A stretch of 7,262 bases of DNA from Chloroflexota bacterium. GTDB lineage: Bacteria > Chloroflexota > Anaerolineae > Aggregatilineales > Phototrophicaceae. The position numbers were made by a program, and so were the translations under genes. Below are positions 1 through 6,956 of this stretch, one piece after another (position 1 is the stretch's first letter; each line of letters starts with the position of its first letter). The notes under the pieces are model-generated. The model had not been told where the DNA came from and ran no database searches. It saw only the letters and a list, made by a program, of their open reading frames with translations. Location of the stretch: assembly GCA_026706395.1 (NCBI GenBank), contig JAPOYU010000021.1, positions 1-7,262 of the forward strand. Direction: 5' to 3'.

Positions 1-382
1 CGGCTTTGTCGCGCGCCCAATGCCGCACCTTCATCGGCGCCAGCGTGATATTGTCCATGACGGTCAAATGCGGGAAGAGATTGAACTGCTGGAAGACCAT
101 GCCGGTGTCGCGGCGGATGTCGGCGATATTCTGCACATCGTGGCTGAGTTCGATGCCACCGACGATTATCTGCCCGTCCTGATGTTCTTCCAGGCGGTTA
201 ATGCAGCGAATGAATGTCGATTTGCCGGAACCCGAAGGTCCAATGATCACCAGCACTTCCTGCGGCATCACTTCAATGGAGATGTTGCGCAACACGTGGA
301 ATTCACCGAACCACTTGTTCATTTCGCGACAGATTATGATCGGCTCGTCACCCGCCATCATCTGCTTCTTGCCATCGTCCAT
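1..382 (-). CDS. aapP: AapP-like polar amino acid ABC transporter ATP-binding protein (partial, C-terminus outside window)
   Basis: This is the ATPase of the amino acid importer. It would sit on the cytoplasmic face of the AapQ/AapM permeases and hydrolyse ATP to drive uptake. The first 127 residues are visible. The Walker A motif GPSGSGKST lies at residues 48-56, followed by RCINRLE, which is typical of the GlnQ/HisP/AapP family. The Q-loop segment MVFQQFNLFPH is at about 95-105. The ABC signature, Walker B and H-loop would lie beyond the window edge. Start choice: ATG at 382-380 has a perfect GGAGG five bases upstream. Two further Met codons (residues 8 and 9) lack such a site. The gene follows aapM after 43 nt and is probably co-transcribed with it. 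The family assignment is firm. The specific name AapP, rather than GlnQ or another homologue, rests on the neighbours. Confidence 0.95.
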   Translation of the reverse strand, partial: MDDGKKQMMAGDEPIIICREMNKWFGEFHVLRNISIEVMPQEVLVIIGPSGSGKSTFIRCINRLEEHQDGQIIVGGIELSHDVQNIADIRRDTGMVFQQFNLFPHLTVMDNITLAPMKVRHWARDKA

Positions 383-387
383 TTTCG

Positions 388-392
388 CCTCC
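388..392 (-). promoter_or_regulatory. Shine-Dalgarno site of aapP
   Basis: GGAGG on the minus strand lies five bases before the ATG at 382. It is the strongest ribosome binding site in the window and fixes the aapP start. The 43-nt aapM-aapP gap holds no terminator that I can see, so aapP probably shares a transcript with aapM. Confidence 0.8.
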
Positions 393-425
393 GCCAACTC
401 CGTAATCGCGAGCCGCCCGCCTGCG

Positions 426-3400
426 CTACAGCTCGTGCGCGCGTACCGCTCCCGAACCAGTCGCTTCAATCCGGCGACTGATGTACGACATGATGTAACT
501 GAATACAAAGAAGAGCAGCGCTACATATAAATAGGTCTCCTGCCGCTTCTGCAGGAATTCCGGTTGCGCCACCACCCGATTGGCCACGCCCGTGATATCA
601 GCCAGCCCCACAATCGCCACCAGCGATGTATCTTTGAACAAGGAGATGAACTGCCCCACCAATGCTGGTATCACCGCGCGCAAGGCTTGCGGCAGCGTGA
701 CATGCAGGGTCGTCTGCCAAGCGGACAAGCCGATCGCCTGCGCCGCTTCGGTCTGGCCGCGATCAATCGATTGCAAGCCGCCGCGCACATTCTCCGCCAG
801 ATAAGCGGCGCTGAACATCGTGAAGGCGACCCAGGCGCGTATCACATTCTCGATGGATGCCAGGGTCGGATCGACCAGCGGCACCAGCAGCACCGCCATA
901 AACAGAAGCGTGATCAAGGGCACGCCGCGCACGGTCTCGATATAGATCGTGCAGGCATAGCGGACGACTACCAGTCGGCTGCGCCGCCCCAGCGCCAGCG
1001 CCAAGCCAATTGGGAAGGACGCGCCGATGCCGAGGACCGTCAGTTGCGTAGTAATCAAGAACCCGCCCCAAAGACGCTTGTCGGACAGGGGCAGCAGCTC
1101 ATGCGGCGACGTCTGCAGGATTCCCTGCGCGCTCAAACCGCTGATGATGCTGGGAATAATCCACAAGGCAGCCAGCCAGGCGAGCGCCGCGATCGCCAAA
1201 CTCCGTTCGGGAAAGCGATGGACGAGCCGGCCGCTCTGCGCGCCCTTCGTCATTCGCTTCTCCGCTTGCGCCTCTTCACCCCGTTTGAAAGCCAGCACGC
1301 CGATCGCGAGCCACACGATAAAATAGATGATTGACCAGCGATCCACAGTGGTAAAACTCTGCATCCACAGGTAGGTCAGCAAGAGCAGACCGATAATGAT
1401 GCGATTGGAGGTCCACTTGGTGGCGCCGCTAAAGAACATCCAGCCCAACCACAAGGCTAACGCGCTGCCCGTCAACAGCGCCGCCGGCCCATCAGCCGAC
1501 TCGGAAACAGTGTTCGTATTGACAAATGCGAAGAGAAAGGCGCCGCAACAGACCAGATAACCGGTTCGCTTCAAGCCGATTTCGAGCCTTCCCTTGACCG
1601 CCTCGCCAATCAAGCCCGCCAACAAGCCGGCAATGGCCAGGACCAACCAAATCAAGGGCGCGGCGATGGATTCGCTGTACCAGCCATCCCAGACTAGATT
1701 GACCACAAAGGCTTGCGCGATCTGCAGTAGGAAGCCGCCGACCAAAAGCGCGTATCCCAAAGCGCCTTCATAGTTGAGTCCAACGCAATACATGATTAGC
1801 AGCCAGACGAGCCCGCCTACTAGACTGCCGACGGTCGCGCCGGAGAGACCGCCGACCCCCGAGGCCATCACAAACATGATGAAGGGGAAAGCGCCCCAGC
1901 CATACATCAGGAGCCGGTTGATTGCGCCCTCGGCCTCCTCGCCTTGGTTGGCGCGGTTGAGCCAAAGCTCGCCACGACGCGCCAGCAGCACCGCGCAATA
2001 GGCGGCGGCAATCTTCAAGACCACAGCCGCCGTGCCCGATATGACGCCGGCGCCGTCCAGCAGCGCGAAATAGAGCAACAGGATGCCAAACGGGGCAAAG
2101 GACCAAGCCAGAATCGCCGCTCGGCTATCGCCGCCTTGGAAGCGCGAATTCTCGCCGACCAGATGCGCGAGCGCCCGCCCTGCTATGAAGCCCCAAGCCA
2201 TCGTAATGAGGACGGGAATCAAGAGCGCTTCGACCTGCTCAAAGAAGGGCGGAATGAAATGAATCAGGTAGGTCTGGAGGTCGCGCAGACCGCGATACTG
2301 ATTGTCAATCAATACGACAAAGGGCAGCGGCCGACCGGCCAGCTTTGGGCGGCTCTCGGTAATCACCAGTTCATTGTCGGTCAGCCGCACGAAGCGCGAT
2401 TCGGTCGCGCTAAGCGTGCGCTCGACGATCGGAAAGATGCCGCTCGCCGCCAGGATCGTGCTGCCTTCTTCACCTTCGGCCGCGTTCTTGCTCAGGATGT
2501 ACCAGCCGTCGGCCGGAATGTCAAATGAGACGCTGTCGTTCGGTCCCCGCAAGAGGCCTTCCGACAGTACATCGCGCGTCCCGGCGTCAAGGATCGCCAC
2601 TGACATCGGCGTATTGCCGAGTTCGTACAACTTCAGCACCGATTGCGGCGTAAGCAGGCGCACGAACAGGTCACGCAGGAAGATGGCTTCGCGCGGCAGA
2701 GGCCTAATCAATTCTTCCTGGCTGTCCGGTTGGTCGGGCGCGCCTATCAGGTCTTCCGACAACTGCAAGACTAGGAGCTCGCCGAGATCTTCCAACTGCT
2801 CGCTAGCCAGGATTGATTCGGTCAGTTGCTCGACCGCCTGTCGCAAATCGGCCGGAATCGGATCGTTTACCGACAGGTTCTTGGCGAGGTCTTCCGCCGC
2901 CAGGGCTGATCCCAAGATGGCATCCTCCTGCGGATCCAAGCCCTTGGCGGCGCGCTCGAGCCGCCCCAGCCAATAGCGCAATTCGCCAACTTCCGCGCCG
3001 GCGCCGCTCAGGCGCTCGCCAATGAGCGCGACATAATCCCGGGTCGAGGCCAGCATGTCATTCGTGCGCGTGAAGGTTCGGATATTGAGACGCGTGCGCT
3101 CTTCCAGCGATTCGGTCAACTCGCCGCTGAGCATCTGGTCGAAGGTCGCGCCCGTTTCAATCCGCCGCTCAATGCGATTGAGGGCGGCGTTGCCCAAGGC
3201 ATTGGAGCCGCGGTCGGAAAAGCCAGACAGCCGGCTCAAGGTTTCGATATCGACGACCTCATCCAGCGCCAAACGGACCGACACGCTCTCGCCCGCCTGC
3301 GCGATGAAAGCCAGCTCCGATTGCGGCGTCAACGACGTGGCGCGGTCGACGATGTCCACATTGCCGGCAGTGAAATACGAGCGGGGCTGCTCGATCGTCG

Positions 3401-3824
3401 CTTCGATGATCGGCGGCAGCAGCCCGATGACCGTGACCGCCGCCAAGGCGACGATCGCCAGCGAGCGGACGGAGGCGCGCGCCCAAGCCGCCAGGCTCAG
3501 CCCCGTCATCAGCGCGGCCAGCAGCACCGTCAGCGCAAGCCGCCATTCGTAGATCGGCTCGAATGACAGCATCATAAAGAGGCGCTGATTGTTGATGATG
3601 GAGAACCAGTTGGCCGACCGGATCGCCCAATCGAAGAAGCCGACCGCCAGCGCCAGGATCAGCAAGGACACGATAATTGTGACGGCGATATCGACCGGCG
3701 AGCTGAAGAGGTTTTGCCGCAACCAGCCGGCCAAGCCCACCTCGAGTTTCGGCCGCGGCCGCGCCGGCTCATCCTGATGATGGATGATCGACTGGCTGGG
3801 GTCCGCGCGCCTCTGTTCCGACAT
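426..3824 (-). CDS. aapM: AapM-like amino acid ABC transporter permease with a very large internal insertion (1132 aa)
   Basis: This is one of the two membrane permeases of the importer. The C-terminal third (about 875-1132) is a normal HisM/AapM-type permease core. Its EAA loop is seen at about 1011-1069 (E1026-A-A, G1032, L1044-P1045), the surface that docks with the ATPase. The N-terminus (about 34-113) also looks like AapM: the motif LRQNLFSSP, then a membrane segment at about 45-66, a short loop with YEWR, and a second segment. In between lie a third membrane segment (about 119-137) and a soluble region (about 142-525). That region is helical and charged at first and beta-like at about 400-490. 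About 11 additional hydrophobic segments follow (about 530-846). Family members I know are roughly 380-400 aa, so about 700 residues are extra. With three segments before it, the soluble region is predicted to be extracytoplasmic (inference). The start ATG lies 7 nt after the aapQ stop, with GAGG overlapping the aapQ end. The stop is TAG. Confidence 0.93.
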   Translation of the reverse strand: MSEQRRADPSQSIIHHQDEPARPRPKLEVGLAGWLRQNLFSSPVDIAVTIIVSLLILALAVGFFDWAIRSANWFSIINNQRLFMMLSFEPIYEWRLALTVLLAALMTGLSLAAWARASVRSLAIVALAAVTVIGLLPPIIEATIEQPRSYFTAGNVDIVDRATSLTPQSELAFIAQAGESVSVRLALDEVVDIETLSRLSGFSDRGSNALGNAALNRIERRIETGATFDQMLSGELTESLEERTRLNIRTFTRTNDMLASTRDYVALIGERLSGAGAEVGELRYWLGRLERAAKGLDPQEDAILGSALAAEDLAKNLSVNDPIPADLRQAVEQLTESILASEQLEDLGELLVLQLSEDLIGAPDQPDSQEELIRPLPREAIFLRDLFVRLLTPQSVLKLYELGNTPMSVAILDAGTRDVLSEGLLRGPNDSVSFDIPADGWYILSKNAAEGEEGSTILAASGIFPIVERTLSATESRFVRLTDNELVITESRPKLAGRPLPFVVLIDNQYRGLRDLQTYLIHFIPPFFEQVEALLIPVLITMAWGFIAGRALAHLVGENSRFQGGDSRAAILAWSFAPFGILLLYFALLDGAGVISGTAAVVLKIAAAYCAVLLARRGELWLNRANQGEEAEGAINRLLMYGWGAFPFIMFVMASGVGGLSGATVGSLVGGLVWLLIMYCVGLNYEGALGYALLVGGFLLQIAQAFVVNLVWDGWYSESIAAPLIWLVLAIAGLLAGLIGEAVKGRLEIGLKRTGYLVCCGAFLFAFVNTNTVSESADGPAALLTGSALALWLGWMFFSGATKWTSNRIIIGLLLLTYLWMQSFTTVDRWSIIYFIVWLAIGVLAFKRGEEAQAEKRMTKGAQSGRLVHRFPERSLAIAALAWLAALWIIPSIISGLSAQGILQTSPHELLPLSDKRLWGGFLITTQLTVLGIGASFPIGLALALGRRSRLVVVRYACTIYIETVRGVPLITLLFMAVLLVPLVDPTLASIENVIRAWVAFTMFSAAYLAENVRGGLQSIDRGQTEAAQAIGLSAWQTTLHVTLPQALRAVIPALVGQFISLFKDTSLVAIVGLADITGVANRVVAQPEFLQKRQETYLYVALLFFVFSYIMSYISRRIEATGSGAVRAHEL

Positions 3825-3831
3825 CAGCCGC

Positions 3832-5346
3832 CTACCTCGTCACCAACTGATAACGCTGATTGACCACGTTCATCACCAATGAAATGCAAAGGCTGATGAA
3901 TAGATACGAGAACATAATCATGACGATGCCGGTCACCGACTGACCCGACTGGTTGATTATCGTGAAGGTCACCTGATAGATATCGGTGTAAGCCACAGCG
4001 ATCGCCAGGCTGGAATTCTTGGACAGATTCAGAAACTGATTGCCCAGCGGCGGAATGATAACGCGCAGGGCCTGCGGCAAGATGATCAAGCGCAGCATAT
4101 CGCCCTGGGAAAGCCCCAATGCCCGCGACGCTTCCAACTGCCCTTTCGGCACCGCCTGAATCCCGGCGCGCACGATTTCAGCGATGAAGGCTGATGTGTA
4201 AATGACCAAGCCCAGGAAGATAGCCAGATACGAGGGCGAGAATTCGATGCCCGTCTCAATGTTGCGCCCGCGCCGATCAAGCGTCGGCGGGCGGTAAATC
4301 AGCGGCTGGCGCGTGTACTCCAGCTCCTGCTCTATCGTCAGCATGCCGGAATCGAAGGCCTCTTCGTAAGCCATTTCGATGAATTCGTCGCCTTCGTCAT
4401 CGTAGACCGTGATCACAGATGGCGTGGGGCGCATGCCGATAATGATCCAACCCAAGAGCAGGAAGCCGACAAAGGCAAGCAGGGCGTAGCGCGTCCGCGG
4501 AATCGGCTGGCCCGAACTCTCGGTGATGAAGGCGAAATAGCGCGACATCGCGATCGACACCACAGCGCCGATCACGACGAAAACCATCCAGATGCCGAAT
4601 TGCGAAGACGGAATCAGTTCGAAGATGGCGACGCCCTTGATGCTGATATAAATGCCGGGCCGGAATTCGATCGGCGTGCCCGCGCCGACAACGACGATTC
4701 CAAGTAGATTAACCAGCGCGACTACGGCGATCCCCACCTGCCGGACACCATTGCGCCAAGCCGGGCGCCGCAGCGTCCCGCCGTATTGCCAGATGACCAG
4801 AATGATCGCCAGCGACAGCCCGTATTGCAGCAGCGGCAGGCTGCGGATGCCCTCGCGCGGGAAAGCGATCGACTCCTGCTGCGGAGGCAAAGAGAACAGC
4901 ACGATGAAAAACCAGGCGAAAATCTGCAGCAGCACCGGCGTATTGCGCAAGACCTCTACGTAGGAGCGCGAGATCGTTCGCAGCAGGAAGTTTCGACTCA
5001 GCAAAAAGATGCCGACCATGATGCCGATGACGGTTGTGGCAACCAGACCCAGCAAGACCACGCGCAGCGTATTGACGAAGCCAACCTGAAACGCGTCAAT
5101 ATATCGGTCGTTGGAGGAATAACTGCCGGCGTCCGCCAAGCCGAAGCCGGCGCGGTTCTGCAAGAATTCAAAATTCGGCGACTGATTGGTCGATTCGAGG
5201 GCGGTATTGATGCGCTGCTGCAAGTCGTTCAGAACGATGACGACTATAACGACGAAGACCAGTTGCGCGATGCCTTTCAGAATGCGGCCATCGCGCAAGA
5301 CCGCCGGCAGCAGATTCTCTTGTTGGCTCTGAGATTTGACCGCCAT
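3832..5346 (-). CDS. aapQ: AapQ-like amino acid ABC transporter permease (504 aa)
   Basis: This is the partner permease of AapM in the cytoplasmic membrane. An N-terminal membrane segment (about 25-40) is followed by the AapQ-type segment FLQNRAGFGLADAGSYS (about 61-77). The first half of the permease fold has VGFVNTLRV and VEVLRNTPVLLQIFAWF (about 88-147), matching the family pattern. The C-terminal half carries the EAA loop: E405-A406, G411 and L423-P424, in the context KGQLEASRALGLSQG. Between the halves are several extra hydrophobic segments and an acidic soluble stretch at about 314-345. The protein is therefore about 100 residues longer than the roughly 400 aa I expect for AapQ. The chosen ATG (5346-5344) has only a weak ribosome binding site (GGCAAGCTA precedes it). 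No better start is evident without losing the first membrane segment. The gene is followed after 7 nt by aapM. It stands apart from aapJ by a 345-nt gap with a terminator, so it may have its own promoter. Confidence 0.94.
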   Translation of the reverse strand: MAVKSQSQQENLLPAVLRDGRILKGIAQLVFVVIVVIVLNDLQQRINTALESTNQSPNFEFLQNRAGFGLADAGSYSSNDRYIDAFQVGFVNTLRVVLLGLVATTVIGIMVGIFLLSRNFLLRTISRSYVEVLRNTPVLLQIFAWFFIVLFSLPPQQESIAFPREGIRSLPLLQYGLSLAIILVIWQYGGTLRRPAWRNGVRQVGIAVVALVNLLGIVVVGAGTPIEFRPGIYISIKGVAIFELIPSSQFGIWMVFVVIGAVVSIAMSRYFAFITESSGQPIPRTRYALLAFVGFLLLGWIIIGMRPTPSVITVYDDEGDEFIEMAYEEAFDSGMLTIEQELEYTRQPLIYRPPTLDRRGRNIETGIEFSPSYLAIFLGLVIYTSAFIAEIVRAGIQAVPKGQLEASRALGLSQGDMLRLIILPQALRVIIPPLGNQFLNLSKNSSLAIAVAYTDIYQVTFTIINQSGQSVTGIVMIMFSYLFISLCISLVMNVVNQRYQLVTR

Positions 5347-5355
5347 TAGCTTGCC

Positions 5356-5380
5356 GTTATACCAATAATGGATTTTTATA
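5356..5380 (-). promoter_or_regulatory. Possible -10 elements upstream of aapQ
   Basis: An AT-rich patch just upstream of aapQ contains TATAAA (5375-5380) and TATAAC preceded by TGG (5356-5361), which resembles an extended -10. No convincing -35 was found for either. The second would start transcription only a few bases before the ATG, giving an almost leaderless mRNA, in keeping with the weak ribosome binding site. A promoter here is plausible because a terminator separates aapQ from aapJ. Confidence 0.25.
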
Positions 5381-5416
5381 GGCGCGCATCTTCACTTGCT
5401 GCATCCATTCTATTCA

Positions 5417-5428
5417 ATCGGCGCCGAT
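5417..5428. promoter_or_regulatory. Perfect 12-bp palindrome upstream of aapQ (possible operator)
   Basis: ATCGGCGCCGAT reads identically on both strands and lies 71-82 bases upstream of the aapQ start. Such a site could bind a dimeric regulator. In a GC-rich genome a 12-bp palindrome can also occur by chance, and no second copy was seen upstream of aapJ. Confidence 0.25.
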
Positions 5429-5490
5429 ATGACAAATCTTGCTAGGCCTCCCCGAAGATTCCGTCGGGCTGACGCCTGAGCCGCCCACCG

Positions 5491-5591
5491 CACGCGTAAT
5501 CGGTGTAGGGGCGATCTATCAAGTCGCCCGCCCGGCACGCCCCAATCTCGCGCCTCGCGCAATCCGTGTAGGGGCGCCCCTTGGCTCGCCC
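5491..5591. repeat. Two tandem copies of a GTAGGGGCG hairpin-forming intergenic repeat
   Basis: The two 23-nt units 5491-5513 and 5554-5576 match at 20 of 23 positions and share the core GTGTAGGGGCG, with a period of 63 nt. Each core is followed by a complementary arm. GGGCGA (5509-5514) pairs with TCGCCC (5524-5529), and GGGCG (5572-5576) pairs with CGCCC (5587-5591). This looks like the small GC-rich GTAGGGGCG repeats scattered between genes in Chloroflexota and some other bacteria, an association made from memory. With the flanking sequence this fills most of the aapJ-aapQ gap. The open frame here (5439-5645) is low-complexity and is not called as a gene. Confidence 0.6.
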
Positions 5592-5614
5592 TCCCAAAGC
5601 AAAGCCAGCATCAT

Positions 5615-5657
5615 GGAAAACAAAAAGAGGCGCGCCAGCTTGTGATGACGCGCCTCT
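5615..5657 (-). terminator. Strong intrinsic terminator after aapJ
   Basis: On the minus strand AGAGGCGCG (5657-5649) and CGCGCCTCT (5634-5626) form a perfect 9-bp GC-rich stem around a 14-nt loop. The stem is followed at once by TTTTTGTTTTCC (5626-5615). It begins 33 nt after the aapJ stop codon. It should end most transcripts after aapJ and allow partial read-through into aapQ, a common way to make more binding protein than permease. Confidence 0.9.
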
Positions 5658-5690
5658 CCAGACAGAGCCAGCTATGCCGGCGGCTTCGGT

Positions 5691-6728
5691 TTAACGGAAG
5701 GGCGCCGCGTACATCAAGCCGCCATTCGTCCACAGGTCGTTGAAGCCGCGCTCCAAGCCGAATATGGTATCGGGACCCAGGTTGCGGTCGAAGATCTCGC
5801 CATAGTTGCCCAATTGCGTGATCACATCAACCATGAACTGATCGTTGATGCCCAGATAGTCGCCGGCCACGTTGTCGCCCAAGCCGAGCAGGCGGCCGAT
5901 GCCCGCATCTTCGCTATCCATGAAGTCGCCAATGTTCATGCTGTCGATGCCAAACTCTTCCGCGGTCAACAGACCCCAGACCACCCAGCGAATGATATCG
6001 GCGAAGTTGGCGTCATTCTGCGGGCTGACCGGACCGAGCGGTTCCTTGCTGATGGCGCCGGGCAGGATGGAGTGCGCGGCGGGATCGGCGGAGGTGGCTT
6101 TGCGCGAGACCAAGCTGCTGATATCGCTGGTGAAGGCATCGCAGGCGCCCGCTTCGTAGGCGTCCATGATGGCGTCGAAGTCCGGGAACGTATTCAAGGT
6201 CCAGTCGGCGCCCAAGGCGTTGGCTTTGTCGGTGATGTTCAATTCTGTAGTGGTGCCGGCGGTGGCGCACATGGTGATGCTCTCTTCGCCGAGCTCGTCA
6301 ATCGTGGCCACGCCAAAGTCGATCTTGACCATGATGCCCTGGCCATCATAGAAAGTCGTGGGACCAAAGGTGGCGCCCCACTCGGTATCGCGGCTGAGCG
6401 TCCAGGTCGTATTGCGGCTCAGCATATCAATCTCGCCGCTAGCTAACGCGGTCGGGCGCTCGGCAGCGGCAAGCGGACGGAAAGCGATCGCGTTGGCGTC
6501 GCCCAGGATCGCGGCGGCCACAGCCCGGCAAATATCCACATCAAAGCCTTCAAATTCACCGGCGTCATTCTGCGTGCCGAAGCCCGGCAGAACCGAGTTG
6601 ACGCCGCAGATCAATTCGCCGCGATCGCGAATGCGCTGCACGATGTGCCCATCCTGCGCCGCCGTAAGCCCAGCGCTAACGACAATGACTGCAAGTACAA
6701 GCAATGCTACCAATACAAGACGTTTCAT
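5691..6728 (-). CDS. aapJ: AapJ-like amino acid solute-binding protein (345 aa, secreted)
   Basis: This is the extracytoplasmic receptor of the importer, from solute-binding protein family 3. A Sec signal peptide is clear: MKRLV, a hydrophobic core to about residue 21, and a likely cleavage after LTAA (about 24). No lipobox cysteine is present, so it is probably not a lipoprotein. Mature-domain marks are LICGVN (39-44), the FEGFDVDICRAVAAAILGD block that starts the ligand-binding lobe (about 60-78), and MLSRNTTWTLSRD (about 102-114), which is characteristic of the AapJ group. The length (345) matches the family's usual 340 or so. The start ATG (6728-6726) is preceded by GGGGGAAGGTG at good spacing, and the signal peptide begins right at it. 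It probably has its own promoter upstream (6825-6853) and is followed by a strong terminator, so it can form a single-gene transcript. The true ligand range cannot be told from sequence alone. Confidence 0.95.
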   Translation of the reverse strand: MKRLVLVALLVLAVIVVSAGLTAAQDGHIVQRIRDRGELICGVNSVLPGFGTQNDAGEFEGFDVDICRAVAAAILGDANAIAFRPLAAAERPTALASGEIDMLSRNTTWTLSRDTEWGATFGPTTFYDGQGIMVKIDFGVATIDELGEESITMCATAGTTTELNITDKANALGADWTLNTFPDFDAIMDAYEAGACDAFTSDISSLVSRKATSADPAAHSILPGAISKEPLGPVSPQNDANFADIIRWVVWGLLTAEEFGIDSMNIGDFMDSEDAGIGRLLGLGDNVAGDYLGINDQFMVDVITQLGNYGEIFDRNLGPDTIFGLERGFNDLWTNGGLMYAAPFR

Positions 6729-6799
6729 TTTGCACCTTCCCCCTCACACAACGTTAACTTGTCTGCGCTTCCTTTGCCGACCGCCATTAGAGAATCCAC

Positions 6800-6810
6800 T
6801 GTCGTCGACA
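6800..6810. promoter_or_regulatory. Short palindrome in the aapJ leader (possible operator)
   Basis: TGTCGTCGACA is a near-perfect palindrome with 5-bp arms around one base. It lies about 15 bases downstream of the predicted aapJ -10, in the untranslated leader. Its position would suit a repressor site, but the element is short and may be chance. Confidence 0.2.
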
Positions 6811-6824
6811 ATACGCTCTTTTTC

Positions 6825-6853
6825 AGTGTACAACAAATATGAGAGATTGTCAC
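6825..6853 (-). promoter_or_regulatory. Predicted sigma-70-type promoter of aapJ
   Basis: On the minus strand GTGACA (6853-6848, five of six to TTGACA) and TACACT (6830-6825, four of six to TATAAT) are separated by 17 bases. Transcription would start near 6818 and leave a leader of about 90 nt before aapJ. An overlapping weaker alternative is TTGTTG, 17 bases, TATTGT. The element sits just downstream of the terminator for the SelW-like gene, where an aapJ promoter is expected. Confidence 0.45.
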
Positions 6854-6868
6854 AGGCATCGCAGTCTT

Positions 6869-6912
6869 TTGAAATGAAAACCGCCCGTCAAGAGAGTCTA
6901 AACGAGGCGGTT
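6869..6912 (-). terminator. Intrinsic terminator after the SelW-like gene
   Basis: On the minus strand AACCGCC (6912-6906) pairs with GGCGGTT (6885-6879). An inner CGT/ACG extension (6904-6902 with 6888-6886) follows after one bulged base. The stem is followed by a T-rich tract, TTTTCATTTC. It begins 44 nt after the SelW-like stop codon and separates that gene from aapJ. Confidence 0.65.
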
Positions 6913-6917
6913 CAGCT

Positions 6918-6950
6918 GCTGATCAATTGGAATCACAATTGGCAATCAGC
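6918..6950. repeat. Interrupted inverted repeat just after the SelW-like gene
   Basis: The outer arms GCTGAT (6918-6923) and ATCAGC (6945-6950) and the inner CAATTG pair (6924-6929 and 6936-6941) give a 12-bp stem, with a 3-nt bulge on one side and a 6-nt loop. It lies 6 bp from the SelW-like stop and directly before the terminator. No T tract follows it, so it is more likely an mRNA 3'-end stabilising structure or a protein site than a terminator. Confidence 0.5.
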
Positions 6951-6956
6951 GGCGTC

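Noticed and set aside
564..1334. Plus-strand open frame of 256 aa
   Set aside because: It is antisense to the conserved permease core of aapM. The translation is rich in Arg, Gln and Asp, typical of a shadow frame, and matches no family.
1944..2528. Plus-strand open frame of 194 aa (and others at 2302-2976 and 3055-3552)
   Set aside because: These lie opposite the aapM insertion, have no ribosome binding site or recognisable domains, and overlap each other. They are shadows of a GC-rich gene.
426..3824. Possible assembly fusion or two genes within the giant aapM frame
   Set aside because: The frame is continuous for 1132 codons with no stop and uniform composition, and it has AapM-like sequence at both ends around the insert. 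A single gene is simpler.
5491..5591. CRISPR array
   Set aside because: There are only two imperfect units, each with its own inverted arm, and no spacer-repeat regularity or cas gene nearby.
5439..5645. Plus-strand open frame of 68 aa in the aapJ-aapQ gap
   Set aside because: It runs through the repeat units and the terminator stem, and its composition is Pro/Ala/Arg-rich. There is no support for it as a gene.
5814..6446. Plus-strand open frame of 210 aa
   Set aside because: It is antisense to aapJ, whose coding sequence is unambiguous. No domain is recognised.
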